A stretch of 64,000 nucleotides of DNA from Rhodoferax sp. AJA081-3 (GTDB lineage: Bacteria > Pseudomonadota > Gammaproteobacteria > Burkholderiales > Burkholderiaceae_C), in contig NZ_CP059068.1 in NCBI RefSeq assembly GCF_017798165.1, positions 1,984,001 to 2,048,000 of the forward strand, read 5' to 3'. Below the pieces are notes generated by a model. That model did not search any database, was not told where the DNA came from, and saw nothing but the letters and a program-made list of their open reading frames with translations. The position numbers were made by a program, and so were the translations under genes. Of this stretch, positions 46,306-55,810 are shown piece by piece; within the stretch, counting starts at the first letter, position 1, and each line of letters opens with the position of its first letter.

Positions 46306-46716
46306 ATGCCCACCCCGCCCGCCCCACCCCACTGGTCCGCCCTGCCCAACGCCCCCGCACCCGGAACCGCGTTGTTGTGCCAGCGGGACGCCCTGCCGGA
46401 CGGCCAGGCCACGCTGTGGGAGTTGGACACGGGTGGTGGGCCGGGCGCGGCCTTCAAGCTGCTTTTGTTGCGCGATGGTCTGGTAGTCACGGCCTTTGTC
46501 AACCGCTGTGCCCACTTTGGCGTGCCGCTGGCGGCCAAACAATCTCAGTTGATCTTCACGCCCCGGGTCAGCATCACCTGCAACGTCCACTACATGCGCT
46601 ACCGCTGGTCTGATGGAGTGTGTGAGGCCGGGGAATGTGCGGGTGAGTCGCTGGTGCCGGTTCCCCTGCACATCGCCGAGGACGGCGCACTCCGTATTGC
46701 CACATCCGGCGGGTAA
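46306..46716 (+). CDS. Rieske [2Fe-2S] domain protein
   Basis: 136 residues from ATG 46306 (ATG 46288 also possible; neither has a clear Shine-Dalgarno). The two cluster-binding motifs are CAH (NRCAHFGVPL) and C-x2-H (ITCNVHYMRY), as in Rieske ferredoxins and the N-terminal domains of ring-hydroxylating oxygenases. There is no membrane anchor. It is probably a soluble redox partner or sensor; no oxygenase gene is adjacent. Confidence 0.85.
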   Translation: MPTPPAPPHWSALPNAPAPGTALLCQRDALPDGQATLWELDTGGGPGAAFKLLLLRDGLVVTAFVNRCAHFGVPLAAKQSQLIFTPRVSITCNVHYMRYRWSDGVCEAGECAGESLVPVPLHIAEDGALRIATSGG

Positions 46717-46917
46717 TATCGGGGCTCCTGGCGGCTAGCGGTACGCTGGCGGTTCTGTTTTTGCCTGTGCTGGCTGGTCATGCCAGACCAAGACCATACC
46801 AGCGCCTCTTGCCAGTGCCACGCACCACCCAGCTTGGAGAAACGGTGCCAAGGCCGGCCCCTGCCCAGCCCCGTGGCTGGCAATTATTTCAAGCCCACGT
46901 AGAAAAAACCCTAATAC

Positions 46918-46934
46918 TGGTATTAAATTGGTAT
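46918..46934. promoter_or_regulatory. Candidate operator of the amino-sugar regulator
   Basis: Two direct TGGTAT half-sites (46918-46923 and 46929-46934) spaced 11 bp start to start in an AT-rich stretch, about 70 bp upstream of the first gene of the amino-sugar cluster. Position and pattern fit a GntR/HutC-type operator, probably for the regulator at 47872. Not proven. Confidence 0.45.
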
Positions 46935-46999
46935 GTTAAGATATTCCCACATTCAATCGACACCCCGCCTTGGGGCGTCAAAACAAGTCAAAAGCAGCA

Positions 47000-47866
47000 A
47001 TGGTTAAGTATTTGTTGGGTGTAGACGGTGGAGGCACCGGTACCCGCGTTGTGTTAGCCACCCGTAGTGGGACCGTCCTGGCACTGGCCAGTGCGGGGCC
47101 GTCTGCGCTGGGGCAAGGCGTGGCCGCGGCCTGGCGCAACATCCTGGCGGCTGTGCACCAGGCGTTCGCGCTGGCCGAGCTGGCGGTACCGGATTGGTCT
47201 CAGTGCGCCCTGGGCGCAGGCCTGTCGGGCGTGCACCACCAGCCCTGGTGCGACGCGTTTGTAGCCACCAACCCTGGTTTTGCCCACCTTGCTGTCGAAA
47301 ACGATGCCTACATCGCCCTGCTGGCCGCCCATAAAGGCTTGCCCGGCGCCATGGTGGCGGCGGGCACCGGCAGCGTAGGCGAGGCCTTGTATGCCGATGG
47401 CACACGCCACCAGGTCAGCGGCTGGGGCTTCCCGGTGGGTGACGAGGGCAGCGGCGCCTGGCTGGGCCTGCGCGCCATGTCCCACGCCCAGGAGGTGATG
47501 GACCGCCGCCTGCCCGCAGGCCCGCTGGCTACCCAGATCCACCAGTTGTGCGGTAGCCACCGCGATGCCCTGCAGGCCTGGTGTGCCACGGCCGGCCAAA
47601 ACGAATACGCCCAACTGGCGCCTACGGTGTTTGCATCCGCCGCCAGTGACACCGCTGCCGAAGCCCTGCTGGCGGAGGCCGCCGCCGCCATAGAACGCAT
47701 GGCCGCCGCGCTGGACCCCCAGGCAGTAATGCCCCTGGCCGTGTGTGGCAGTGTGGGCCGCCAACTTTTGCCGCGACTGGCGGGCGCTACCCGCGCACGC
47801 GCCATCGCTTCACCCCAGGACGCCGTACACGGCGCCCTGACGCTTGTCCACCAATCATTGGAATAG
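47000..47866 (+). CDS. BadF/BcrA-family sugar kinase, probable N-acetylglucosamine kinase
   Basis: 288 residues from ATG 47000. Actin-fold kinase: LLGVDGGGTGTRVVL (phosphate 1), AVENDAYIALL, AAGTGSVGEA (phosphate 2) and GDEGSGAWLG. This family includes human and bacterial GlcNAc kinases. As the first gene of a cluster with a nag regulator, nagA and a deaminase, it is most likely to make GlcNAc-6-phosphate in the cytoplasm. Downstream spacing to the regulator is 5 bp. Confidence 0.87.
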   Translation: MVKYLLGVDGGGTGTRVVLATRSGTVLALASAGPSALGQGVAAAWRNILAAVHQAFALAELAVPDWSQCALGAGLSGVHHQPWCDAFVATNPGFAHLAVENDAYIALLAAHKGLPGAMVAAGTGSVGEALYADGTRHQVSGWGFPVGDEGSGAWLGLRAMSHAQEVMDRRLPAGPLATQIHQLCGSHRDALQAWCATAGQNEYAQLAPTVFASAASDTAAEALLAEAAAAIERMAAALDPQAVMPLAVCGSVGRQLLPRLAGATRARAIASPQDAVHGALTLVHQSLE

Positions 47867-47871
47867 TCACC

Positions 47872-48612
47872 ATGACACCAGGCGAAATGCTCACCTTCGA
47901 CCCAGATCCCCGCGACAGCTCGCCCATCTACATGCAGCTGGCCCGCAAGCTGGCCCAGCTGATACGCGAAGGCCACTACAAGCCCGACGAGGCCTTGCCT
48001 TCTGAGCGCCTGTTGGCTGAGACACTGAATGTGTCCCGCGTGACCGCCCGCTCGGCGATTGACCAACTGGTATCACAGGGCCTGATCGTGCGCAGGCGCG
48101 GTTCGGGCAACTACATCGCCCCCATGCTGGAGCAGCCGCTGTCGCAGCTGACCAGCTTCTCCGAAGAATTGCTGCGCAGGGGCTACACACCCTCGTCCCG
48201 CTGGCTGGAGCGCAAGATCGATGTGGCCATGACGGACGAACAGTTATCGCTGGGCCTGTCCACCGGTGAAAAGGTGGTGCGGCTGGAGCGCCTGCGCCTG
48301 GCCGACAACGTGGTCATGGCTTATGAGGTTAGTGTGCTGCCGCAAACCATCATTGCCGACCCCATGCTGGTGGGCAACTCGCTGTACGAATACCTGGACA
48401 GCATCCAGCGTACGCCGGTGCGGGCCCTGCAGCACATCCGTGCGCTCAACGCCCAGCCCCGGCTGGCCGAACAGTTAGGCATACCCGATCGCCAGGCCGT
48501 GTTGTTCATCACACGTATTGGTTACCTGGAATCGGGCCAGGCGGTGGAGTTGACCCACTCCTACTGTCGCAGCGACTACTACGACTTCGTCGCGGAAATG
48601 AGGCGCGAGTGA
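47872..48612 (+). CDS. GntR/HutC-family regulator of amino-sugar use (NagQ/NagR-like)
   Basis: 246 residues. N-terminal winged helix (PIYMQLARKLAQLIREGHY, LPSERLLAETLNVSRVTARS) and C-terminal UTRA ligand domain (residues about 85-235, ending YCRSDYYDFVAEMRRE). Members bind GlcN6P or GlcNAc6P and derepress nag genes. The stop overlaps the nagA ATG (TGATG). The TGGTAT repeats at 46918-46934 are the obvious candidate target. Confidence 0.9.
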   Translation: MTPGEMLTFDPDPRDSSPIYMQLARKLAQLIREGHYKPDEALPSERLLAETLNVSRVTARSAIDQLVSQGLIVRRRGSGNYIAPMLEQPLSQLTSFSEELLRRGYTPSSRWLERKIDVAMTDEQLSLGLSTGEKVVRLERLRLADNVVMAYEVSVLPQTIIADPMLVGNSLYEYLDSIQRTPVRALQHIRALNAQPRLAEQLGIPDRQAVLFITRIGYLESGQAVELTHSYCRSDYYDFVAEMRRE

Positions 48613-49742
48613 TGCGTTCCGTCGTCGGCAATATCCTGACGCCCTCCGGTTTTGTGCATGGGTCCATCGCCTTCACAGCCGAGGGGCGCATAGACCACAT
48701 CCACGGCAAGGCGATCAGCGAAGAAGCGGCGCGTGCGTCCGGCGATCCGCTGGTGCTGCCCGGCTTTATCGACCTGCACGTGCACGGCGCCGGTGGCCGC
48801 GACATCATGGAAGGTGGCGACGCCGCGGTACGCATCAGCCAGGTGCATGCACAACACGGGACCACGTCCATCCTGGCCACCACCATGACGGCCCCCATGG
48901 AAGACCTGGTGTCTGCCATGGGCGCGCTAAGTGGCATTTGCCGTCAGCGCGCACCGGGTGGTGCACGGGTATTGGGTGTGCACCTGGAGGGCCCCTACAT
49001 CAACGACGGCAAGCTGGGTGCGCAACCCGCGTTTGCGCGGCCGGTGCAGACTGCAGAGCTGAGCCAGCTCAACGCCCTGGCGCCCATACGTGTCATCACC
49101 ATGGCGCCCGAGGTGCCGGGCAATATGGAGCTGATCGAATCGCTGTGTGATGCCGGCTACCGCGTGCAAATCGGCCACAGCCTGGGCACCTACGATGACG
49201 GTGTGCAGGCACTGGCCCGGGGCGCGCGCAGCTTTACGCATTTGTTCAACGCCATGACCGGCCTGCACCACCGCGAGCCCGGCATGGTGGGTGCGGCCCT
49301 GGCCCATGCGCAGTATGCGGAGTTCATCCCCGACCTGATCCACGTGCACCCCGGTGCCATCCGCGTGGCCATCCGCTCCATACCCTGCCTGTACTGCGTG
49401 ACCGACTCCACGGCCGCCACCGGCATGCCCGATGGGGAATACCGCCTGGGCAGCCACCAGGTGTTCAAGTGCCTGGGTGGTGTGCGCCTGGCCGATGGCA
49501 CGCTGGCCGGTTCCACGCTGACACTGGACCAGGCCCTGCGCAACCTGGTGAACACGCTGGGCCTGTCGATTCTGGACGCATCCAAACGCGTCTCCACCCA
49601 CGCTGCCGACTACCTGGGTGTGGTCGACCGTGGCCGCCTGGCCGTGGGCGCCTGGGCCGACGTGGTCGTGCTGGACCGCGACCTCGCATTGCAATCCATC
49701 TACATTGAAGGGAATCCCGTTGAACACACTGATGCTCTCTGA
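48612..49742 (+). CDS. nagA: N-acetylglucosamine-6-phosphate deacetylase
   Basis: 376 residues from ATG 48612 (GTG 48609 adds one residue). Amidohydrolase TIM barrel: LPGFIDLHVHGAGGRDIMEG with the metal-site His-x-His, LGVHLEGPYIN (Glu ligand), IGHSLGTYDDG, THLFNAM, and the catalytic Asp in CVTDSTAATGMPDG. Converts GlcNAc6P to GlcN6P plus acetate. It overlaps the upstream regulator by 1 bp and the downstream gene by 11 bp. Confidence 0.95.
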   Translation: MRSVVGNILTPSGFVHGSIAFTAEGRIDHIHGKAISEEAARASGDPLVLPGFIDLHVHGAGGRDIMEGGDAAVRISQVHAQHGTTSILATTMTAPMEDLVSAMGALSGICRQRAPGGARVLGVHLEGPYINDGKLGAQPAFARPVQTAELSQLNALAPIRVITMAPEVPGNMELIESLCDAGYRVQIGHSLGTYDDGVQALARGARSFTHLFNAMTGLHHREPGMVGAALAHAQYAEFIPDLIHVHPGAIRVAIRSIPCLYCVTDSTAATGMPDGEYRLGSHQVFKCLGGVRLADGTLAGSTLTLDQALRNLVNTLGLSILDASKRVSTHAADYLGVVDRGRLAVGAWADVVVLDRDLALQSIYIEGNPVEHTDAL

Positions 49743-50742
49743 GGCGCGCGAAGCCGCCCAGGCCGTGGCCCACCAGCTGGCCCACAACGACAAGGAATAC
49801 TGCGACTTTGGCGCGTTGTTGCGCACACAAAACCCGACCGCTGTGTTGACCGTGGCGCGCGGCAGCTCGGACCATGCGGCGCACTTTTTGGCCTATCTGG
49901 TGATGGCCCGCATGGGGCGTCTGGTCACATCCCTGCCCATGTCGCTGGTCACGCTGTACCAGTCGCAAATTGCCTGCAAGGGTCTGGTCTCTCTGGCGTT
50001 TTCACAATCCGGCCAAAGCCCGGATCTGGTAGCACCCACACGTTACTTCACCGAAGGCGGCGCCATCACCGCTGCGTTTGTGAACAAGGAAGACTCCCCA
50101 CTCGCCCAGGCCGCGCAGTGGGTGTTCCCCTTGCACGCCGGCACCGAGGCCAGTGTGGCGGCCACCAAGAGTTACATCGCCCAGTTGGTAGCAGGTGCCC
50201 GAATCGTCGCGGCGTGGCAAGACGACTTGGTGCTGCAGTCCGCCCTGTCCGCACTGCCGGGTGTTTTGTCCCGCGCGGCGCACGTGGACTGGTCGGTCGG
50301 TGTGGAGGTGCTGCACCACGTGGACCGCCTGTTTGTGATCGGCCGCGGCACCGGTATGCCGGTGGCACTGGAGGCCGCACTCAAATTCAAGGAGACCTGC
50401 GGCATACAGGCCGAGGCCTTCTCCAGCGCCGAGGTCAAACACGGCCCCATGGCCTTGATCGAAGAGGGTTATCCACTCCTGGTGTTCGCCCCGCGCGGCC
50501 CGGCCCAGGCCGGTTTGCTGGCCCTGGCCGAAGAGATGCGCCTGCGCGGCGCCAAGGTGCTGCTGGCAGCACCCGCAGGCACGCCGGGCGCCAACCTGCC
50601 CATCGTGGAAACCGATTCGATTGACCTGGACCCGATCTCGCTGATCCAGAGCTTCTACCCCATGGTGGAACAACTGGCACGCGCCCGCGGCCGCAACCCC
50701 GACGAGCCACGTTTCCTGGCCAAGGTCACCAAAACACACTGA
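49732..50742 (+). CDS. SIS-domain glucosamine-6-phosphate deaminase (NagB-II type)
   Basis: 336 residues from ATG 49732. Two SIS domains related to the isomerase half of GlmS: LTVARGSSDHAAHFLAYL, LAFSQSGQSPDLVAP, GTEASVAATKSYIAQLVAG, VIGRGTGMPVALEAALKFKE, EVKHGPMALIEE. The glutaminase domain is absent, so it should run as a deaminase, GlcN6P to Fru6P plus ammonia. The cluster supports this: classical NagB is missing and nagA overlaps it. Confidence 0.9.
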   Translation: MLSEAREAAQAVAHQLAHNDKEYCDFGALLRTQNPTAVLTVARGSSDHAAHFLAYLVMARMGRLVTSLPMSLVTLYQSQIACKGLVSLAFSQSGQSPDLVAPTRYFTEGGAITAAFVNKEDSPLAQAAQWVFPLHAGTEASVAATKSYIAQLVAGARIVAAWQDDLVLQSALSALPGVLSRAAHVDWSVGVEVLHHVDRLFVIGRGTGMPVALEAALKFKETCGIQAEAFSSAEVKHGPMALIEEGYPLLVFAPRGPAQAGLLALAEEMRLRGAKVLLAAPAGTPGANLPIVETDSIDLDPISLIQSFYPMVEQLARARGRNPDEPRFLAKVTKTH

Positions 50743-50760
50743 GCGCAGAAGCCCACAATC

Positions 50761-52248
50761 ATGCAACACACAAACCTGTACCCCGGGCAACTGGTGATGG
50801 TGGACATCGAGGGCACAAGCCTCGATGTATCCACCGCCCACTTCTTGCGCGAGCACCATATCCGCGCGGTATGCCTGTTCCGCAAAAACCTGGGCACGGC
50901 GGCCGAGGTGCGCAAGCTCACCGCCGACCTGCGTGAAGTCATGGGCCCACTGGCCCTGATCGGCATTGACCAGGAGGGTGGCTCCGTCATACGTGCCACC
51001 TTTTTGCCGCAGGCACCGGCAGCCATGGCGTTGGGCGCCAGTGGTGATCTGGTGCAGGCCCAACACGTGGGCGCGGCCGTGTCGCGCGGCCTGCGCAGCC
51101 TGGGCATCAACTGGAATTTTGCGCCGGTGGTGGACGTCAACAACAACCCCGCCAACCCGGTGATTGCCGAACGCAGCTTTTCTGCCGACCCGGTGGCGGT
51201 GGCCCGCCTGGCAGGAGCCTGGATGGAAGGCGCCATGTCCGAGGGTGTGGCCTGTTGCATCAAACACTTCCCCGGCCACGGTGACACCCATACCGATTCA
51301 CACCGCGCCCTGCCCACGGTGGACAAGTCCCTGGCCCAACTGGAAGAGCTGGAGCTGGTGCCGTTTCGTGCGCTGGCCGGCACGGCCCCCGCGGTCATGA
51401 CAGCCCACATCGTCTATCCCCAGATCGACCCCGAACACCCCGCTACGCTGTCGCGCAAGCTGTTGACCGGTGTGTTGCGCGAGTCCATTGGGTACAGCGG
51501 CGTGGTCATCACCGACGCCCTGATGATGAAGGCCGTATACGACCGTTACGGCCATGCCCGCGCCTCGGTACTGACCCTGCAGGCGGGTGCCGACCTGGTG
51601 CTGGCACAGGGCGAGCGCGCCGAACAGCTTGCTGCCCTGCAAGCCATAGGTGCTGCTCTGGACAGCGGCGACCTGGACCACACCGCCATGCGCAGTGCTC
51701 GCGACAGTGTGGACGCATTGGCCCGGCGCTTCCCGCTGCATACCCGCCCGTACGGCGAGGCACAGCAGGCACAAGACGATGCACTGATGACCACCGCCTG
51801 GGCCCGAGGGCTCACCGCGGTGGGCCAGCCCGTAGCACCAGCACGCGCACAGCCGCTGCGGGTGATCGCACAGGCATCAGTAGCCAGCGACGGCGTGTCC
51901 GAAGCCGGCCTGCCGCTGGAGCAAGTGCAAGCGTTGTTCTCCGGTTTTGCCAACGTGCAGTACCTACCCGTGGCCACACTGCACGACCTGGATGTGGCCA
52001 CCCTGCCGCGTGACGGGCGTTGCAATGTGCTGGTCTCCAACCACCACGGCCGTTACGGGGCCTCCAGCACCGCAGCCGGGGTGGACCTGCACCTGGCGAT
52101 CTGGAACCCCTTCCAGGTGATGGACATCCGCGCACCCGCCATCGTCACCTGGGGTTACGCCGACGGTGCCATGCGCGCGCTCAAGGCCTGGCTGCAGGGC
52201 GAGGCCCAAGCGACTGGCACCGCACCGGTTGCACTCACACACGCCTGA
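50761..52248 (+). CDS. GH3 beta-N-acetylhexosaminidase (NagZ-like) with C-terminal extension
   Basis: 495 residues. GH3 barrel with the NagZ signature KHFPGHGDTHTDSHRALP, whose His/Asp pair acts as acid/base, and the nucleophile Asp in GVVITDALMM. IGIDQEGGSVIR is also diagnostic. No signal peptide, so the substrate is cytoplasmic GlcNAc-anhydroMurNAc or chitobiose. About 150 extra C-terminal residues form an alpha/beta domain absent from short NagZ enzymes. Begins 18 bp after the deaminase gene. Confidence 0.9.
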   Translation: MQHTNLYPGQLVMVDIEGTSLDVSTAHFLREHHIRAVCLFRKNLGTAAEVRKLTADLREVMGPLALIGIDQEGGSVIRATFLPQAPAAMALGASGDLVQAQHVGAAVSRGLRSLGINWNFAPVVDVNNNPANPVIAERSFSADPVAVARLAGAWMEGAMSEGVACCIKHFPGHGDTHTDSHRALPTVDKSLAQLEELELVPFRALAGTAPAVMTAHIVYPQIDPEHPATLSRKLLTGVLRESIGYSGVVITDALMMKAVYDRYGHARASVLTLQAGADLVLAQGERAEQLAALQAIGAALDSGDLDHTAMRSARDSVDALARRFPLHTRPYGEAQQAQDDALMTTAWARGLTAVGQPVAPARAQPLRVIAQASVASDGVSEAGLPLEQVQALFSGFANVQYLPVATLHDLDVATLPRDGRCNVLVSNHHGRYGASSTAAGVDLHLAIWNPFQVMDIRAPAIVTWGYADGAMRALKAWLQGEAQATGTAPVALTHA

Positions 52249-52276
52249 CTTCCTTCCTTTCCAGACGGGACTTTCC

Positions 52277-53557
52277 ATGACCACAGCCTCCACCGCCCCT
52301 GCGCGTTCGCCCATCACCTGGGTTGCCAGCCTGTACTTTGTGCAGGGCATGCAGTTTTTTGTGGTCATGCTGATTGCCGGCCTGATGTTCAAGAACATGG
52401 GCGTGGCCAACGACCAGATCGCACGCTGGACCGGCCTCTTGGGCCTGGCCTGGGCCTTCAAGCCGCTGTGGAGTCCGTTTTTGGAAATGGCGCGCAGCAA
52501 GAAGCTGATTGTGGTGGCCATGCAGTTCACCGGCGCGGCCGGCCTGGCGCTGATGGCACTGGCCTTGCAGTTGCCCATGTATTTTGCGGCCAGCATCGCG
52601 GTGTTTTTTGTGTTGGCCTATGCCTCGGCCACACACGACATTGCGTGCGACGGCCTGTACATGGCCAGCCTGAACGACAAACAACAGGCGGCCTATGCCG
52701 GTTGGCAAGGCGCTTTTTTTAATGCGTCCAAGTTTTTGACACTGGGTGGCCTGCTGGTTCTGGCGGGGCATCTGGAAACCCGATTCGGGGTTTTTAACGC
52801 CTGGTCTGCGATCTTTGTGCTACTGGCGGTGGTGCTGGCCGCACTGGCCAGCTACAACGCCTGGGCCCTGCCCGGCACCCTGAATACCGACCACGCGGAT
52901 CTGACGGCAGCCAGCGTGTTGCGCACGCTGTTGGAGGTGGTGAAAGACTTCCTGCAAAAGCCGGGCATCTGGCTGGCCATTCTGTTCATCGTGTTGTTTC
53001 GTTTTGCCGAAGGCCAGGTGCAGACCATTGGCCCGCTGTTCCTGATTGAAGCGCGCGACAAGGGAGGCCTGGGGTTGAGCACCGAACAAGTGGGTGGAAT
53101 CTACGGCACGGTGGGCACGGCCGCCTTCCTGATTGGCAGTATCTTGGGCGGTTACTTCACATCTTGGCTGAGCCTGCGCCGCGCCATGCCCGTGCTGATA
53201 GTGGCCATGGCCGTGCCCAATGCCGTGTTTTATTACCTGGCCAGCACCCTGCCCACCGATGTTGTCCACATAGGCGCAGCCGTGGCCATTGAGATGTTTG
53301 GCTATGGTTTTGGATTTGTCGGCATGATTTTGTTCATCATGCAGGCCGTGGCGCCCGGTCGCTTCCAGACCGCACATTACGCACTGGGCTCGGGTGTGAT
53401 GCAACTGGGCTTCATCATCTCCAAGACCATCAGCGGCGATATCCAGATCAGCATGGGTTATGAACACTTTTTCCTGTGGACCATTGCCTGCGGTGTACCG
53501 GCACTGGCCTTGATGTTTTTTGTCAAGTTCCCCGCGCCTGAAGCCAAGAGCGATTGA
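52277..53557 (+). CDS. AmpG-like major-facilitator permease
   Basis: 426 residues from ATG 52277, about 12 transmembrane helices. It begins WVASLYFVQGMQFFVVMLIA and has the AmpG-like pattern GLLGLAWAFKPLWSPFLE and YASATHDIACDGLYM. AmpG imports GlcNAc-anhydroMurNAc (peptides) in peptidoglycan recycling. Here, beside a GH3 hexosaminidase and nag genes, it may import chitobiose or murein sugars. Confidence 0.85.
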   Translation: MTTASTAPARSPITWVASLYFVQGMQFFVVMLIAGLMFKNMGVANDQIARWTGLLGLAWAFKPLWSPFLEMARSKKLIVVAMQFTGAAGLALMALALQLPMYFAASIAVFFVLAYASATHDIACDGLYMASLNDKQQAAYAGWQGAFFNASKFLTLGGLLVLAGHLETRFGVFNAWSAIFVLLAVVLAALASYNAWALPGTLNTDHADLTAASVLRTLLEVVKDFLQKPGIWLAILFIVLFRFAEGQVQTIGPLFLIEARDKGGLGLSTEQVGGIYGTVGTAAFLIGSILGGYFTSWLSLRRAMPVLIVAMAVPNAVFYYLASTLPTDVVHIGAAVAIEMFGYGFGFVGMILFIMQAVAPGRFQTAHYALGSGVMQLGFIISKTISGDIQISMGYEHFFLWTIACGVPALALMFFVKFPAPEAKSD

Positions 53558-53565
53558 GCCCCGGC

Positions 53566-54495
53566 ATGCACGCCAAGCATTATTTCCGTCTGACAGCATT
53601 CGCCGCCTGTGTAGCCACGGCTGCTGCCAGCAGTTCGGCACTGGCGGCGAATGCCCCGGGTTTGTTTTTTGACGATTTCAGCCAAGCCCATGTACAAGCC
53701 CTGGGCGCGCAGGGTTGGACGCTGCGGCATGCGGCTGGCCACCCCGGCATTTCGGGTGCCCAGTGGGGCCCAGCCACGGTGGCGCTGGTACCAGACCCCC
53801 AGCAAGCGGGCAACCAGTTCCTGCGCCTGCGTGCCAGTACCGACGGCACCCCCCAGGGCACCACCCAGGCCCAGATCTGCCATGCGCGCAAGTATTTTGA
53901 AGGCACCTATGCGGCCCGCATCCGCTTTTCAGACGAACCGGTGAGCGGCGAAGACGGTGATGTTGTGGTGCAGACCTTCTACGTGGTCAGCCCGCTGAAA
54001 CATGACTTCGACCCGGAGTTCAGCGAGGTGGATTGGGAATACCTGCCCAACGGCGGCTGGGGCGACCCCACCACCCGGCTGTACGGCATCACCTGGCAAA
54101 CCGTGCGCATAGACCCCTGGCAGGCCCACAACCAGGCACACCAGGAAAAACGCTCGGTGGCGGGTTGGCACACCCTGGTCCTGCAGATCCAGGGTGGCAA
54201 AACGCGCCACTACCTGGATGGCGTTTTGCTGGCCGAACACGGTGGCAGAAACTACCCCGTGGTGCCCATGTCGATCAATTTCAACCTGTGGTTTTCGCCG
54301 GGTGGTCTTTTACCGGTATCAAAATCACCGCGGGTGTATGAACAAGATGTGGACTGGGTTTTACATGCCAAAGACCAGCTGCTGACGCCGTTGCAAGTGG
54401 ACGCGCAAGTGCAAGCGCTGCGTGCCGGTGGCCACACTGCTATTGACAAAATTGCACCAGGAACACCCGCGCTGGCCAGCACCTGCGACTTCTGA
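53566..54495 (+). CDS. Secreted GH16-like glycoside hydrolase
   Basis: 309 residues from ATG 53566. Signal peptide (LTAFAACVATAAASSSALA). Concanavalin-like jelly roll with the E-x-D-x-E catalytic pattern in EFSEVDWEYLPNGG, preceded by ARKYFEGTYAARIRFSDEP. GH16 enzymes cleave beta-glycans. Family placement is by motif; the substrate is unknown, but the context suggests an N-acetylated glycan or envelope polysaccharide. A strong terminator lies 160 bp downstream. Confidence 0.75.
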   Translation: MHAKHYFRLTAFAACVATAAASSSALAANAPGLFFDDFSQAHVQALGAQGWTLRHAAGHPGISGAQWGPATVALVPDPQQAGNQFLRLRASTDGTPQGTTQAQICHARKYFEGTYAARIRFSDEPVSGEDGDVVVQTFYVVSPLKHDFDPEFSEVDWEYLPNGGWGDPTTRLYGITWQTVRIDPWQAHNQAHQEKRSVAGWHTLVLQIQGGKTRHYLDGVLLAEHGGRNYPVVPMSINFNLWFSPGGLLPVSKSPRVYEQDVDWVLHAKDQLLTPLQVDAQVQALRAGGHTAIDKIAPGTPALASTCDF

Positions 54496-54655
54496 CTAAC
54501 GATGGTTTCAGGGTTTTCACCGAGCGGTCGTATCGCAATTTTTCTTGCAAAAAATCATAATTGGTAGCATAGTGGCATCTTCAATATGTGACATGGTATT
54601 GATTTCCTGAGCGATGGGGGCTGCCTGAATCGGGGGCGAACGCAGTCTGTTTGGT

Positions 54656-54690
54656 GGGCAGGAGGATTGGTTTCTCCTGCCCCCTTTTTT
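54656..54690 (+). terminator. Strong terminator ending the amino-sugar cluster's first part
   Basis: GGGCAGGAG (54656-54664) and CTCCTGCCC (54674-54682) form a perfect 9-bp stem with a 9-nt loop, followed by CC and six T residues. Confidence 0.9.
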
Positions 54691-54723
54691 GCCCACCCCG
54701 ATTCCGTAACACCCCACTCCGAC

Positions 54724-55800
54724 ATGGTCACACCACCCCTCTTCCATCATCCCGTCGCCAGACTGTTCCGCACGCTGGCCATCACCGTTCCCTGCTGCAT
54801 CCTGCTGGCCTGCACATCCGCGCCGCAGCCGCCCGCAGCACAGGCCGCCGCACCCCACAGCCGTTTTGTGTACGGCCCCTACAAACACTTGAACATGGCG
54901 GTTGATTCACACCACCCGGCGGCCACCACCCAGGTGCTGGGAACACCCCAGGTAGTGGCCACCACGCCGCAGTCGGTGCTGCTGCCGGGTGTCACGGCAC
55001 TGACCCTGGCCTTTGCGTCGGGTGAGTGTGGCCAGGAAAAATGGGGCGATCTGGCGGCCCAGGCGGTTGCACAGGCCAATGTCGCCGCGCTCAACCGTGC
55101 AGGCCTGCCCTACATCATCTCCACGGGCGGCGAAGGCAACATCTTCACCTGTGGCAGTGATGCGGGCATGGAGCAATTCGTTGCTCGCTACGCATCGCCC
55201 ATGTTGCTGGGATTCGACTTCGACATCGAGGCCGGCCAGACACCCGCGATGGTCAACAGCCTGCTACAGCGCATCAAGGTGGCCCAACAGCGCCGGCCCC
55301 ATTTACGCATGAGCTTCACGGTGGCCACCCACGCCGCCAGCGATGCTGGCCAGGCCAGCCTGAACGCCCAGGGCCATCAGGTGCTGGCCGCCATTCGCGC
55401 CGTGCAACTCGACCACTACGTCATCAACCTGATGGTGATGAACTACGGCCCGGCCAAACCCGCCAATTGCGTGGTGCGCGAGGGCCGTTGCGACATGGCG
55501 GCCTCCGCCGCGCAGGCGGTACAGAACCTGCACAGCCGCTATGGCATACCCAAGGCACAGATTGCAATCACCGCCATGTTGGGCATCAACGACGTGGTGG
55601 AGAACGTATTCACCCCGGCCGACGCCATGGCCCTGGCACGTCTGGCCCGGCAAGAACAACTGGGCGGCCTGCATTTCTGGTCACTGGACCGCGATACACC
55701 TTGCGCAGGTGGTGCAACCGCCGTATCCCCCACCTGCAGCAGCCTCAATACCCACAGCGCGCTGGCCTTTTCACGGGCGTTTGCCGAGGGGCTGCGCTAA
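54724..55800 (+). CDS. GH18-like chitinase-family lipoprotein
   Basis: 358 residues from ATG 54724. Lipoprotein signal with lipobox LLAC (CCILLACTS). The GH18 catalytic pattern D-x-D-x-E appears in LLGFDFDIEAGQ, with ISTGGEG before it and HFWSLDRDTPC near the end, as in chitinases. Predicted to face the periplasm or cell surface and release chito-oligomers. It has its own transcript after the terminator at 54656. Confidence 0.8.
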   Translation: MVTPPLFHHPVARLFRTLAITVPCCILLACTSAPQPPAAQAAAPHSRFVYGPYKHLNMAVDSHHPAATTQVLGTPQVVATTPQSVLLPGVTALTLAFASGECGQEKWGDLAAQAVAQANVAALNRAGLPYIISTGGEGNIFTCGSDAGMEQFVARYASPMLLGFDFDIEAGQTPAMVNSLLQRIKVAQQRRPHLRMSFTVATHAASDAGQASLNAQGHQVLAAIRAVQLDHYVINLMVMNYGPAKPANCVVREGRCDMAASAAQAVQNLHSRYGIPKAQIAITAMLGINDVVENVFTPADAMALARLARQEQLGGLHFWSLDRDTPCAGGATAVSPTCSSLNTHSALAFSRAFAEGLR

Positions 55801-55810
55801 GCTTGGGCAC

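Noticed and set aside
46163..46486. ORF through repeat copy 6 (reading TGARGQFG as in LolB)
   Set aside because: After the repeat the translation becomes Pro/His/Cys-rich and overlaps the Rieske gene; the shared peptide is just the repeat read in the same frame.
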